This document shows, in pieces, positions 8,290 to 16,380 of a DNA stretch of 64,000 bases. How positions within the stretch are numbered: position 1 is the first letter of the stretch; every line of letters starts with the position of its first letter. The translations under genes and the position numbers were made by a program. The DNA is taken from IMG/VR virus record IMGVR_UViG_3300017782_004332, positions 40,926-104,925 of that record. One strand, written 5' to 3'. The DNA comes from a virus. Under the pieces are notes generated by a model. The model did no database searches, was not told the DNA's origin, and saw nothing but the letters and a program-made list of their open reading frames with translations.

Positions 8290-9324
8290 ATGAGTAAGAT
8301 ATTGGGTCTGTTTGTGTTATTAACACTACTAGGTGGCTGTGCGACTACTATGCCCGATTCTATGGTCAAAGATCCACAAGCGGCAAGAAGTCCTATTGCA
8401 AGTATTTTAAAAACAACACCTGAGTTAGACGGACCATTAATCACTATAGCACTTTATAGTTTTACAGATAAAACAGGACAACGTAAGCCTAGTCAAAATT
8501 TTAGTCAATTAAGTTCAGCAGTTACACAAGGTGCTGAAGTTTGGGTCATTGACGCACTACAAAAAGTAGGTAATGGAACTTACTTTACAGTTTTAGAAAG
8601 AATAGGATTAGATAATTTAGTAAAAGAAAGGCAATTAATTAGATCAACAAGGGAGATATATGAAGGCAAGAAAGGGCAGAATAAATTAAAACCAATGAAG
8701 TTTGCAGGTTTAATTTTAGAAGGCGGTGTTGTTGGTTATGACTCGAACATAACCAGTGGTGGCACAGGAGCAAGATACTTTGGTATCGGTGCTAACACAC
8801 AATATCGTACTGACAAAGTTACAGTTGCAATAAGAATTGTGAGTGTACAAACTGGAGAAGTATTATTAAGTGTAGCCACTGAAAAAACAATCGCCAGTTA
8901 TTCGTCCGGAGCGGATGTATTTAGGTTTCTTGATTTAGGGACAAAAGCATTAGAAATTGAGGCTGGTGCGGCAATCAATGAACCGACCAATTATGCTGTG
9001 AGGTCCGCTATTGAAGCGGCTATAGTTGAATTGGTGAAAAATGGAGAAATAAAAGGTCTTTGGAAGTTTAAAGGAAAAGTGTACAAAGAAAAAGTTGTAG
9101 AGGTGCCGAACCAACACAATGAAGTCAAAGTAGATACTCCTTTACCAAACCTCCGCCCACTGCCAGACGTTGAGGCGTTTAAAAAGTGGCCGGGTCAGAC
9201 TTTGTATTGTTCAGAGGATAATCTGTGTATACCATCAGATGTTGCTGTGATGCAGTTCAAGTATGAAAGACTGAGACAAGAAAACAAAGAAAACAAAGAT
9301 AGCGAGGATAATAATGATGAATAA
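8290..9324 (+). CDS. csgG: CsgG outer-membrane curli secretion channel
   Basis: A 344-residue lipoprotein with lipobox LLGGC (Cys17). The mature part follows E. coli CsgG closely: LITIALYSFTDKTGQRKP, VLERIGLDNLVKERQ, GGVVGYDSNITSGGTGARY, FGIGANTQY, SVQTGEVLLSV and VFRFLDLG. CsgG forms a nine-subunit pore that exports curli subunits across the outer membrane. A Pro-rich, charged extension of about 80 residues follows the usual end. The ATG at 8290 gives the clean lipoprotein signal and lies just past the csgF stop; the next gene overlaps its end by 11 nt. Csg partners CsgE, CsgC and CsgD are not visible here. Confidence 0.95.
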   Translation: MSKILGLFVLLTLLGGCATTMPDSMVKDPQAARSPIASILKTTPELDGPLITIALYSFTDKTGQRKPSQNFSQLSSAVTQGAEVWVIDALQKVGNGTYFTVLERIGLDNLVKERQLIRSTREIYEGKKGQNKLKPMKFAGLILEGGVVGYDSNITSGGTGARYFGIGANTQYRTDKVTVAIRIVSVQTGEVLLSVATEKTIASYSSGADVFRFLDLGTKALEIEAGAAINEPTNYAVRSAIEAAIVELVKNGEIKGLWKFKGKVYKEKVVEVPNQHNEVKVDTPLPNLRPLPDVEAFKKWPGQTLYCSEDNLCIPSDVAVMQFKYERLRQENKENKDSEDNNDE

Positions 9325-10021
9325 ATCATTTGCAATAAGAAATATCCTTTTTGTGGCTATGTTAATCTTTATTTCACCGGTGCAGGCGAATGACATTTAC
9401 ATTCAACAGTCAGGTGACAATTTGGATTTAGATATATCACAAGACGGACAAAACAACGTAATCGGTACATCACAAACTGGTGTGACTCTTACCGGTAACG
9501 CCATGACGTTTAACATTGACCAAATTGGTGGTGCTAACGTTGTATCAGCAATAGTTAAAGGTGTAACTTACACAGGTAATATTGATCTTACTGGTGACAG
9601 TAATGATGTAGCATTACTCTGTGATAGTGCAGGAGCAGGAAACTGTGATACTGTAAGTTTGAGTATTGACATAACTGGTTCAAGTGCAGATATTAATGTA
9701 AGTGTAGGTGAAGCGGCAGACGCAGAAACCTTCACTGGTACAATAGATATCACAAGTGGTGCATCTGAAACAGTTACACTAACAGTAGACGGTAAAAGTG
9801 CAATAGCAGATATTGACATTTCAAACAGTTTAGGTAGTGCAGGTAATACAGCAGTGATTGACATTAATGATGATGGCGATGTCAACGGACACACTTTAAC
9901 ACACAGTCATACAGGAGATGGCGGATTGATTAATATTACGCAGAGCGGGTTATACGATAATATAATTAATCTTACAACCAGTGGTGACAGTGCTGATATC
10001 GACATAACGCAGGACGATTAA
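9314..10021 (+). CDS. Secreted curlin-like fibre subunit
   Basis: About 235 residues with a signal peptide cleaving near SPVQA-ND, then an Asp/Asn/Gly/Thr-rich, nearly Lys-free region with curlin-type repeats: IQQSGDNLDLDISQDGQNN, FNIDQIGGANV, ITQSGLYDNI and DITQDD. Curlins are built of repeats with regularly spaced Gln, Gly and Asn that stack into an amyloid beta-solenoid. It overlaps csgG by 11 nt and is the natural export substrate of that pore. It is more acidic and less regular than CsgA and could correspond to CsgA or the nucleator CsgB. Start could be either of two adjacent ATGs. Confidence 0.75.
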   Translation: MMNKSFAIRNILFVAMLIFISPVQANDIYIQQSGDNLDLDISQDGQNNVIGTSQTGVTLTGNAMTFNIDQIGGANVVSAIVKGVTYTGNIDLTGDSNDVALLCDSAGAGNCDTVSLSIDITGSSADINVSVGEAADAETFTGTIDITSGASETVTLTVDGKSAIADIDISNSLGSAGNTAVIDINDDGDVNGHTLTHSHTGDGGLINITQSGLYDNIINLTTSGDSADIDITQDD

Positions 10022-10022
10022 C

Positions 10023-11129
10023 ATGCTAAAACATGTTCTCATACATACCGTCCTCTTATTTGGTTTTTCATTCCCTGCCCTTGCGACTATTGGCGATGTT
10101 ATCCAACAAGAAGGTAACGCTGTCATTGAACGTGAGGCAGGAGAAATAGTTACAAGCCAAAAAGATACTGATGTGTTTAGTATGGACACAGTATTAACAC
10201 AGCAAGGAGCAACTTCTATTCAATTTATAGACGATACAAGAGTTGACGTTACTCCGCATAGTAAATTAGTAATAGACGATTTTGTTTATGATCCTAATTC
10301 TAAAACAGGTGCTCTGTCGTTAAAAGCATCTTTAGGAACTGTTAGATACGCAAGTGGACAAATAGCAAAAAATTCAAGACAAAATGTCAAGATAAAAACA
10401 CCAACAGCAGTGATTGGTGTTAGAGGAACAGATTTTACCATGACCGTCGATGAGACTGGTAGTACTATGGTAATCCTACTGCCCAGTTGTACAACAAATG
10501 GGATATGTATAGTAGGAGAAATTTCAGTGGAGTCAGACGTGGGTATAGTAATACTCAATCAGGCCTTCCAAGTTACTTCTGTTGACACTCCTAAGAGTGC
10601 TCCACTGAAACCCTTATTGTTAGATCCAACTAATTTGATCATTAATAATATGTTGATTATACGCAAACCTGTGTATGACGATGAACAACAAGAATATGAA
10701 AGAGTTAGAAAGTTAGGCGACTTCTTAGGCGTTGACTTTTTATCCTTTGATGAACTTAATACAAACTACTTTGCAGAAAGTGAAAAAGGTCTTTGGATGA
10801 CCGATTTAGACATAGACTTCTTAGGTCATAACTTTCTTGCAAACGTATTAGATCAAATTAATCAAGCATTAGCAAGACTTATGCGTGGAGCATTAGACTC
10901 AAGACAAAAGGGTATACAGTTAGGTAAAGATCCAGAAACAGGAATAGAATTGTATGATCAAAACCCAGACTGGGTATTAAGACGTGATGACGGATTAGGA
11001 AACTTTTATGAATTACGTTTAGATCAACAGTATGGTTATAATATTAATATGCAACAGAACGATTTTGAATACAGAGACTACCAACTTGGAGATGGACAAA
11101 ATGAAATTGACATTGTCCAAACACAATAA
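10023..11129 (+). CDS. Exported FecR-domain protein
   Basis: A 368-residue protein with signal peptide (about 1-22, ending PALA), then a FecR domain at about 30-150: AVIEREAG, the DTRVDVTPHSKL region, and the hallmark TPTAVIGVRGTDF. A 200-residue C-terminal region has no recognised family. FecR domains sense or relay signals in the periplasm or bind envelope partners. It sits between the two curlin-like genes (1 nt after the first, 1 nt overlap with the next), so it is likely part of the same surface structure or its control. In bacteria FecR-type and CHASE2-type genes are, to my knowledge, often neighbours; here a CHASE2 cyclase lies across the divergent promoter. Confidence 0.88.
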   Translation: MLKHVLIHTVLLFGFSFPALATIGDVIQQEGNAVIEREAGEIVTSQKDTDVFSMDTVLTQQGATSIQFIDDTRVDVTPHSKLVIDDFVYDPNSKTGALSLKASLGTVRYASGQIAKNSRQNVKIKTPTAVIGVRGTDFTMTVDETGSTMVILLPSCTTNGICIVGEISVESDVGIVILNQAFQVTSVDTPKSAPLKPLLLDPTNLIINNMLIIRKPVYDDEQQEYERVRKLGDFLGVDFLSFDELNTNYFAESEKGLWMTDLDIDFLGHNFLANVLDQINQALARLMRGALDSRQKGIQLGKDPETGIELYDQNPDWVLRRDDGLGNFYELRLDQQYGYNINMQQNDFEYRDYQLGDGQNEIDIVQTQ

Positions 11130-12592
11130 TGTTTGAGAGATTTATTATAAGATTGGCACTTGTATTATTTGTACTTATGGTGATGTTAGCATCTAAACCT
11201 GTACAGGCTAATGACGCATTTATATATTATAAAAATAGTGGTACCTATGCTACTACAAGCCAGTACAACAACTTAAAAACAGAACTTGAAGATGCAGGCT
11301 TTACTGTTTCAAGTAGCACAAGTGGTACTGTAAGTTCAAGTGATGTGTCAGGTCAGGACCTTGTGATTGATATCACAGGTGGTTCAAACTGTGGTAGTAC
11401 TTGTAAATCAGTGTATGACAGTTATGTTAGTGGTGGTGGTAAATTAGTTATAGTAGGAACCTACGGAGCAACCAACAGAAATAGCAGTATAGAAGCACTG
11501 ATCGAAACTAAGATGAGTGTAGGAAGTTTCACTTTAGGTGGAGGTTGTAGTACTTGTTATAGTTCAGTTGCTGTAGGAAATTACGCTTCAACAGGTGTAG
11601 CAGGTGAGAATGTTTTACCAGGTACAGACCACTATATGTACAGCGTATCTGGTGGTACCGCAATGGCTAATAACTCCACCAGTAGTTCTAATATAAGAAT
11701 GTGGCACAAATGGGACTATGGTAGTAATGGTGGAAGTGTAGCAGTTACTTTTGGTTATGGACAATTTCTTTCAACTCACACGTATGCAAGTAATATGAAT
11801 GACTTCTTGTATCGAGCAATGCAAGAAGAAGGATTAATTACAACAGCGTCTTATACTTCAAGCATCAGTAACGCACAGACCACACAAATGACAACATCAA
11901 GAGGTGTAACACACAATGGTAATGGAATATACATTAATCAAGTAGGCAACAGTAATTCACTTACTATTGTACAAGACGGCAATGATAACTTAATAGCAGG
12001 TGTTGGTAGTACAACAAACAGTTTAGTTGATGCAGATATTACAGGAAATAACAACACTACTACACTAAAACAAAAAGGTAACAACAATGTTATGTTGTTT
12101 GATATTACAGGCGATTCTAATACGACAACTGTTGATCAAGGTAGTACATCAGGTGCAGATGATAATAGAGTTGAGTTTGATATTAATGGCGACACTAATA
12201 CAACAAGTATAACACAAAATCATAACAACGGTATAGGAACTAATGGACACTTCTTTGCATTAGATTTAGATGGTGACAACAACAATGTTTTAGCAAGTCA
12301 ACTCAATGACGGAGATAAAAAAGCATTCCTAAGTGTACAAGGTGATGATAACGACATTGATCTAATACAACAAGGTGCAGGTTCGCACTATGCAGAAATT
12401 GCTGTTGGCAGTGATCAAACTGTTGACATTACACAAGACGGCAGTGGACAACATAACACTTCAGTGTCTATGTCAGGGTTTAGTGCAACACTTGACCTTG
12501 ATCAATCTGGTTCAACAAATCAAACATATTCAATAAACCAATCTTGTATAAATGCAAATGGTTGTGGTACAACTACTGTAACACAACAATAA
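11129..12592 (+). CDS. Secreted two-part protein: Rossmann-like head plus curlin-repeat tail
   Basis: A 487-residue protein with signal peptide (ending PVQA-ND, like the 9314 protein). Residues about 28-240 look like a compact alpha/beta domain (DAFIYYKNSG, LVIDITGG, KLVIVGTYG) of flavodoxin or GATase1-like pattern with paired Cys (CGSTC, CSTC). From about 265 on it turns into Gln/Asn-rich curlin-like repeats (INQVGNSNSLTIVQDG, LKQKGNNN, VDITQDGSGQHN, LDLDQSGSTNQ). It probably joins the fibre through the repeats and displays the head domain. Head function is unknown. It ends the operon; the next gene has its own promoter box. Confidence 0.75.
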   Translation: MFERFIIRLALVLFVLMVMLASKPVQANDAFIYYKNSGTYATTSQYNNLKTELEDAGFTVSSSTSGTVSSSDVSGQDLVIDITGGSNCGSTCKSVYDSYVSGGGKLVIVGTYGATNRNSSIEALIETKMSVGSFTLGGGCSTCYSSVAVGNYASTGVAGENVLPGTDHYMYSVSGGTAMANNSTSSSNIRMWHKWDYGSNGGSVAVTFGYGQFLSTHTYASNMNDFLYRAMQEEGLITTASYTSSISNAQTTQMTTSRGVTHNGNGIYINQVGNSNSLTIVQDGNDNLIAGVGSTTNSLVDADITGNNNTTTLKQKGNNNVMLFDITGDSNTTTVDQGSTSGADDNRVEFDINGDTNTTSITQNHNNGIGTNGHFFALDLDGDNNNVLASQLNDGDKKAFLSVQGDDNDIDLIQQGAGSHYAEIAVGSDQTVDITQDGSGQHNTSVSMSGFSATLDLDQSGSTNQTYSINQSCINANGCGTTTVTQQ

Positions 12593-12598
12593 TAAATA
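12593..12598 (+). promoter_or_regulatory. Late-type promoter box (near-leaderless)
   Basis: AATAAATAC with TAAATA ending 4 nt before the ATG at 12603; there is no ribosome binding site between. One of the TAAATA-N(4-5)-ATG cases. Confidence 0.55.
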
Positions 12599-12602
12599 CG
12601 TT

Positions 12603-13022
12603 ATGAACAAGAGTAGGTGGCAACGTTTTAAAGAATGGTGGACCATTGATCATGTAGTTGATCTTTGTGTTGATGCATTGCTTTTAATATGGGAAGTAGT
12701 TTCAAGTCCTATTCTTATTGTTGTTAGAATTATTAGACACTTTATAGGTGATTGGTTTGTTGGCGGACTTAAACGTATTGCCCGAGCAATAGTTCATTGG
12801 TTTGCACGTAAGAGAGCATACCGCAAAGAACACGGACACGGAATATTTAGAACCTATTGGTACCTAATACTAACAAGTCCTTTTATAGCATTTTTCCTTT
12901 TTATTTTTCTTGCAATGATAACAGGTATTGCACAAGACCTTCCTGAAATGTTAGAACTGCTAATACGTGGTTGTGATTCTTTACAGCCTGCCGCAGAACA
13001 ATATTGGTGCAATATTAACTAA
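12603..13022 (+). CDS. Basic membrane protein, unknown function
   Basis: A 139-residue protein with two hydrophobic regions (about 25-50 and 88-112) joined by a very basic segment rich in Arg, Lys and His. The N terminus is Trp-rich (WQRFKEWW). It directly follows the curli-like operon but has its own promoter box placed for a leaderless mRNA. No family recognised; an inner-membrane location is likely. Confidence 0.6.
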   Translation: MNKSRWQRFKEWWTIDHVVDLCVDALLLIWEVVSSPILIVVRIIRHFIGDWFVGGLKRIARAIVHWFARKRAYRKEHGHGIFRTYWYLILTSPFIAFFLFIFLAMITGIAQDLPEMLELLIRGCDSLQPAAEQYWCNIN

Positions 13023-13025
13023 ATA
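13020..13025 (+). promoter_or_regulatory. Late-type promoter box (TAAATA)
   Basis: ACTAAATATA at the end of the previous gene, 29 nt before the TTG start at 13055, with a GGGCGAGGG site between. Confidence 0.5.
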
Positions 13026-13054
13026 TATTTGTTACAAGAGAAGGGCGAGGGTAA

Positions 13055-13537
13055 TTGATTGATCCAATATCAGCGGTCATGGCCGCAACATCAGCCTTCA
13101 GCACAGTCAAGAAGTTTGTAAGTGCTGGACAAGAGTTTGAACAAGTAGCAGGCCAACTTGGCAAATGGTACACAGCAGTCAGTGACTTCCGCCACGCACA
13201 ACAAGAACAAAAGAAACCACCCTTATTCAAAAAATTATTTGCCGCAGGTAGTGTAGAAGAAGAAGCACTACAACTCCTAATACACGAAAAGAAAATCATG
13301 GAGCAAGAAAAAGAACTTGCGGTGTTGCTGAACCTACGTTTCGGATACGGGACAATGGAAGAACTCAAAGAGATGCGTCGAAAGATTAGAACCCAGCGTG
13401 AACGCACCATATACAGACAAGCACAACGAAAGAAAGCATTCATTGAAGCAGTGTCAATTGCCGTATTGTTAGGTGTACTTGTTGTTGCTGTAGGTATTAT
13501 GTTTTGGTTTATAGGAAAGGCGAAAGGTTTATTTTAA
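13055..13537 (+). CDS. Conserved phage protein with C-terminal membrane anchor
   Basis: A 160-residue protein: N-terminal MIDPISAVMAATSAFSTVKKF, a charged helical middle rich in Glu, Lys and Arg, and one C-terminal transmembrane helix (about 130-155). This plan (ISA start, basic helix with RxxIRxQRE, tail anchor) is familiar from marine myophage genomes, where it is unassigned. It starts at TTG, chosen because the GGGCGAGGG site is correctly spaced and no ATG fits. Confidence 0.65.
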   Translation: MIDPISAVMAATSAFSTVKKFVSAGQEFEQVAGQLGKWYTAVSDFRHAQQEQKKPPLFKKLFAAGSVEEEALQLLIHEKKIMEQEKELAVLLNLRFGYGTMEELKEMRRKIRTQRERTIYRQAQRKKAFIEAVSIAVLLGVLVVAVGIMFWFIGKAKGLF

Positions 13538-13837
13538 TTGAGATATGTTTATGAGAACTATGTTTTTGTAAATGATAACAACAAAGGTATACTTTACAAA
13601 GACAACACATTGGTGTTCATGGGAAATGCCTGGACTGGCATAAACATATTCTTAAATTCTACAAACCATGCTCAAGAAGTCCGAGACATGTTTAAATCAC
13701 AATTAGATCAACGAGAGCAAATTAGATTCAAAGCAGAATCTAAAAAACCCAAAGACCCTGATCCTATACAACGACCAGAGCCAAAGAAAGATCCAGTGTT
13801 AAGGCGTTCAAGGAATGACCGGAGACTTGTTAGGTGA
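13538..13837 (+). CDS. Small hypothetical protein with Pro/Lys-rich tail
   Basis: A 99-residue soluble protein. The first 65 residues look folded (YENYVFVNDNNKGILYKDN); the tail is Lys, Pro, Asp and Arg-rich and probably disordered. It begins with TTG directly after the previous stop and overlaps the next gene. No family recognised. Confidence 0.55.
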   Translation: MRYVYENYVFVNDNNKGILYKDNTLVFMGNAWTGINIFLNSTNHAQEVRDMFKSQLDQREQIRFKAESKKPKDPDPIQRPEPKKDPVLRRSRNDRRLVR

Positions 13838-14052
13838 TACACGCATTTATGTTAGTAGTATTGATTGGTGGAGACTTACAACCAGCACCTATGTATTTTA
13901 GAAGTATTGATGTTTGTCAATACTATGCTAAACGCATACCAAGACAGTATGGAAACTATTCACACAGTAGTTTAGTACCTTCTGAACACAGAGTTACAGC
14001 ATATTGTAAGCCTGTAAAAGTCCAGGACGGACCTAACATATACGATCATTAA
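13834..14052 (+). CDS. Small exported or anchored hypothetical protein
   Basis: A 72-residue protein starting with GTG in an overlap with the previous stop. A short hydrophobic N terminus (MIHAFMLVVLIGG) is followed by a Tyr-rich region with two Cys (DVCQYYAKR and AYCKPV). Similar short proteins occur in marine phages without assigned role. Confidence 0.55.
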   Translation: MIHAFMLVVLIGGDLQPAPMYFRSIDVCQYYAKRIPRQYGNYSHSSLVPSEHRVTAYCKPVKVQDGPNIYDH

Positions 14053-14057
14053 GATGG

Positions 14058-14063
14058 TAAATA
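14058..14063 (+). promoter_or_regulatory. Late-type promoter box (TAAATA)
   Basis: GGTAAATAC, 18 nt upstream of the ATG at 14082, followed by an AAGGAG ribosome binding site. Confidence 0.55.
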
Positions 14064-14081
14064 CAAAACAAAGGAGTTGTT

Positions 14082-14303
14082 ATGGAAAAAGTAATTAATA
14101 TCAAAGAAAATGCTCGTGTAGAAGACGAGGATTATGTAAAGTCAAAAGAAGAACGCAAAGCAGTTGAGGCTAATAAGGCTCCAGCAGTTGAAAAAGGCGT
14201 TGACCCTTCAATTGAATATACAGATGAAAATAGAGAAGAAGTAAATGATTCTGATCTAGAAAAACCTGTTCACGCAGTTGCTACAAGTAAAAATAGAAAA
14301 TAA
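14082..14303 (+). CDS. Small, highly charged, probably disordered protein
   Basis: A 73-residue protein made mostly of Glu, Lys, Asp, Val and Asn, without hydrophobic core or Cys. It has a good AAGGAG site and its own late box. Its last 34 nt overlap the converging - strand gene. Such charged proteins can be DNA mimics or scaffold pieces, but nothing specific is visible. Confidence 0.55.
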   Translation: MEKVINIKENARVEDEDYVKSKEERKAVEANKAPAVEKGVDPSIEYTDENREEVNDSDLEKPVHAVATSKNRK

Positions 14304-14629
14304 TAGGTTGTGATATGCAGGCTTTGGTCTACAGTCTGCAACAACCAAAATTCCCTATCACTTTCAATAATATTATATTTCTTCTTAATATAAGTTTTAG
14401 AAAAATCTATATTCCAGTGTGCAATATGATCTATTATTCCTAGCATTAGTGCAATCTGAAAATCTACAAAAAAAGCACTTATTACAAATGTTAATAATGA
14501 ATGATGTAGATAATGTATTTGTGCTCGTGGATTAAAATAGAATTGCTTAACCGATCCTGTTACAAAATATCTTTGTAATGCTAAGTCGGCTATTGTGTGT
14601 TTGATACAGTACCAGAAGAAAAGTTCCAT
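14270..14629 (-). CDS. DUF3307-like membrane protein
   Basis: About 119 residues with at least two membrane segments. The spacing of HTIADLALQ near the start, the IHYLHHSL segment, IIDHIAHWNIDFSK and the closing QTVDQSLHI match the His/Asp pattern of DUF3307 membrane proteins, found in phages and bacteria with unknown role. The ATG at 14629 is preferred over an upstream TTG. It converges with and overlaps the charged-protein gene. Confidence 0.65.
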   Translation of the reverse strand: MELFFWYCIKHTIADLALQRYFVTGSVKQFYFNPRAQIHYLHHSLLTFVISAFFVDFQIALMLGIIDHIAHWNIDFSKTYIKKKYNIIESDREFWLLQTVDQSLHITTYYFLFLLVATA

Positions 14630-14664
14630 CAACAGTAATTACCCTCGCTCGTTGGGGACATTGT

Positions 14665-14670
14665 TATTTA
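14665..14670 (-). promoter_or_regulatory. Late-type promoter box for the DUF3307-like gene
   Basis: TAAATA on the - strand, 35 nt upstream of the ATG at 14629, with a GAGGG-like site in between. Confidence 0.45.
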
Positions 14671-14712
14671 CTGGTTTTGGAAAAATAATAAACACGTAGT
14701 TTAAAAAAGTGG

Positions 14713-14741
14713 TTGACCTTTGAGTAGAGTTGTGTTACTAT
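14713..14741 (+). promoter_or_regulatory. Sigma70-type promoter TTGACC-17-TACTAT
   Basis: The -35 box is at 14713-14718 and the -10 box at 14736-14741, with optimal spacing. It drives the gene at 14779 and perhaps the following tRNA. Confidence 0.7.
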
Positions 14742-14778
14742 ATAAACATAGTTAGGAATTAGACAAGAGGAGTATTCC

Positions 14779-15042
14779 ATGGCTTACTGGACTCACACTA
14801 AAAATCCAATCGGCGCATTTACGGAAAAAGATGTAGGAAACATCTTTGAGTATTCTGTGAATGACGATCAGTTTAATATCGACATGCCCCACAAAATATG
14901 GGTAGGCGGATTAGTGAATGACTCCGGTTTTAGATATGGCCAAGTTAAAAAAACTGTGGCGTATATCGTTACCGACGAAGACGATTATGGATTGCCAGTT
15001 GTTCAAAAATGGCAAATTAAAAATCAGCGGGAGTATAGTTAA
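14779..15042 (+). CDS. Small hypothetical protein
   Basis: An 87-residue soluble protein with an aromatic-rich start (MAYWTHTKNP) and a VGGLVNDSGFRYGQVKKT middle. It has a sigma70 promoter and an AGAGGAG site, so it is probably expressed early. No family recognised. It ends 7 nt before tRNA-Arg. Confidence 0.55.
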   Translation: MAYWTHTKNPIGAFTEKDVGNIFEYSVNDDQFNIDMPHKIWVGGLVNDSGFRYGQVKKTVAYIVTDEDDYGLPVVQKWQIKNQREYS

Positions 15043-15049
15043 TATCTTA

Positions 15050-15126
15050 CTGCCCGTAGAACAACTGGATAGTTCATCAGTCTTCTAAACTGAGGGTTGC
15101 AGGTTCGAATCCTGCCGGGCAGGCCA
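15050..15126 (+). tRNA. tRNA-Arg (anticodon TCT)
   Basis: Complete cloverleaf: acceptor CTGCCCG/CGGGCAG, D-arm GAAC/GTTC, anticodon arm TCAGT-CTTCTAA-ACTGA with TCT, T-arm GCAGG-TTCGAAT-CCTGC, and encoded CCA. It reads AGA, a common Arg codon in this AT-rich genome. Confidence 0.95.
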
Positions 15127-15261
15127 ATTCGTAGCACAGAAGTGCTACATTTAAGGAAAGATCTGGGGATCCGTGAGCGTTGTTTGTATGGGACTCCGTG
15201 TTCATAATGAGCCAGATCATCAAGTAGGCGGGTTGGGGGCTGTACTTGGAATAATTAAAAG
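15127..15261 (+). ncRNA. Structured non-coding stretch after tRNA-Arg
   Basis: No open frame fits. A perfect hairpin GTAGCAC-AGAA-GTGCTAC (15131-15148) is followed by a long-range stem GATCTGG/CCAGATC (15160-15166 with 15212-15218). The enclosed loop repeats TCCGTG twice. It may be a small RNA co-transcribed with the tRNA, or a processing or termination structure. Family unknown. Confidence 0.4.
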
Positions 15262-15291
15262 TTGACAAATGACTAAATATACGTATATAAT
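15262..15291 (+). promoter_or_regulatory. Sigma70 promoter TTGACA-18-TATAAT
   Basis: -35 at 15262-15267, -10 at 15286-15291, only 8 nt before the ATG at 15300, so the transcript should have almost no leader. Confidence 0.75.
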
Positions 15292-15299
15292 TAATTGTT

Positions 15300-15863
15300 A
15301 TGCCTAAATATGATAATTGGAATAGTTCTGACGCAGTAGATAGATCGTTACTTGATAACGACATATACTACCTAAGCGGAGAAATTACTAACGAAAACGT
15401 TGGTGAATGTATCAAATGGATTCTTAGTGCAAATTTAGTTAAGAAACCAAAGAGAACCTTAGAACTTTATATTAACACAACCGGCGGAGATCTATATGAG
15501 ATGTTTGCTTTAATTGATGTAATGAAAAACAGTTATCACAATATAAGCACAGTAGGTGTTGGTGCTGTTATGAGTGCCGGATTTATGATTTTTGCAAGTG
15601 GTACAAAAGGATATCGTTGGATTGGTAAGAACACAGGTATTATGAATCATCAACATTCAGACACAATGGAATCTAAAATGCATGACATGAAAGCACAGAT
15701 GAAAGAAAATAATAATTGCGAACAAAGATGTATGCAAATTCTTAAAGATGCAACTGGAATGAGTGTCCAGGAAGTTAACAGTAAATTTATTAAAAATCCT
15801 AGTGATCAATATTACACAGCCAAACAATTGGTTGACCTAGGTATAGCAGACGATATATTATAG
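15300..15863 (+). CDS. ClpP-like serine protease (divergent paralogue)
   Basis: A 187-residue ClpP-fold protein with the triad Ser92 (GAVMSAGFM), His117 (IMNHQHS) and Asp169 (NPSDQYY). The oxyanion strand is TTGGD instead of the ClpP SPGG, and the handle region is Met/Lys-rich. It is more divergent than the canonical ClpP at 20797. It could form mixed rings with that protein, as the ClpP/ClpR types of cyanobacteria do, or act as an independent peptidase. The near-leaderless sigma70 promoter suggests early expression. A ClpA-like unfoldase is encoded at 53502. Confidence 0.88.
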   Translation: MPKYDNWNSSDAVDRSLLDNDIYYLSGEITNENVGECIKWILSANLVKKPKRTLELYINTTGGDLYEMFALIDVMKNSYHNISTVGVGAVMSAGFMIFASGTKGYRWIGKNTGIMNHQHSDTMESKMHDMKAQMKENNNCEQRCMQILKDATGMSVQEVNSKFIKNPSDQYYTAKQLVDLGIADDIL

Positions 15864-15870
15864 AGGTAAC

Positions 15871-16359
15871 ATGAAAAAATTTAAAGACAATGTAGACGAC
15901 TTTTTTAAATGGGTCAAAGGCACAGAACTTGTAGAACTAGACGACATTGATGTAGCAGAAGATCCGGTAAGGCCTGAACTAACACTAGGATTTAGAATCA
16001 CGCATGGACGTAAGATTTTTGGGCTAAAGTACGAAAACGAAATTGAAGCAATCGTTTGTACGGCGGCCTGTCCTGAAGTTCCATTTACTGTAAGAGAAAT
16101 GGATTACATGTCACAGGCGGCAAATCAGGGTGCTGAAAGAGGTCAAATTCTTGTTGCATACACAGTATGGTCACGTAAGCGTGGTGCAGGTAAAGAAATT
16201 ATTAAAAAGTTAGGCGAATATGCAGATACTCAAAACTTTGAGAGACTAGTTACATTATCACCATTAACACCTATGGCTACCCACTTTCATATCAAGAATG
16301 GAGCCAAGCAAGTAAACATTAACGACGAAACTCAAAATTTCGAATATAAGTTAAATTAA
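15871..16359 (+). CDS. GNAT-family N-acetyltransferase-like protein
   Basis: A 162-residue protein whose second half carries a GNAT core: the acetyl-CoA-binding segment ILVAYTVWSRKRGAGKEI (pattern [R/Q]xxGxG/A), a following helix, and a late FHIKNGAK segment. GNAT enzymes transfer acetyl groups from acetyl-CoA to amines; the substrate is unknown. It lies 7 nt after the ClpP paralogue. Similar small acetyltransferases occur in cyanophages. Confidence 0.7.
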   Translation: MKKFKDNVDDFFKWVKGTELVELDDIDVAEDPVRPELTLGFRITHGRKIFGLKYENEIEAIVCTAACPEVPFTVREMDYMSQAANQGAERGQILVAYTVWSRKRGAGKEIIKKLGEYADTQNFERLVTLSPLTPMATHFHIKNGAKQVNINDETQNFEYKLN

Positions 16360-16362
16360 ATA
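16357..16362 (+). promoter_or_regulatory. Late-type promoter box (TAAATA)
   Basis: ATTAAATACA, 18 nt before the ATG at 16381, with ATAGGAG as ribosome binding site. Confidence 0.55.
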
Positions 16363-16380
16363 CATTGATAGGAGAAAAAA

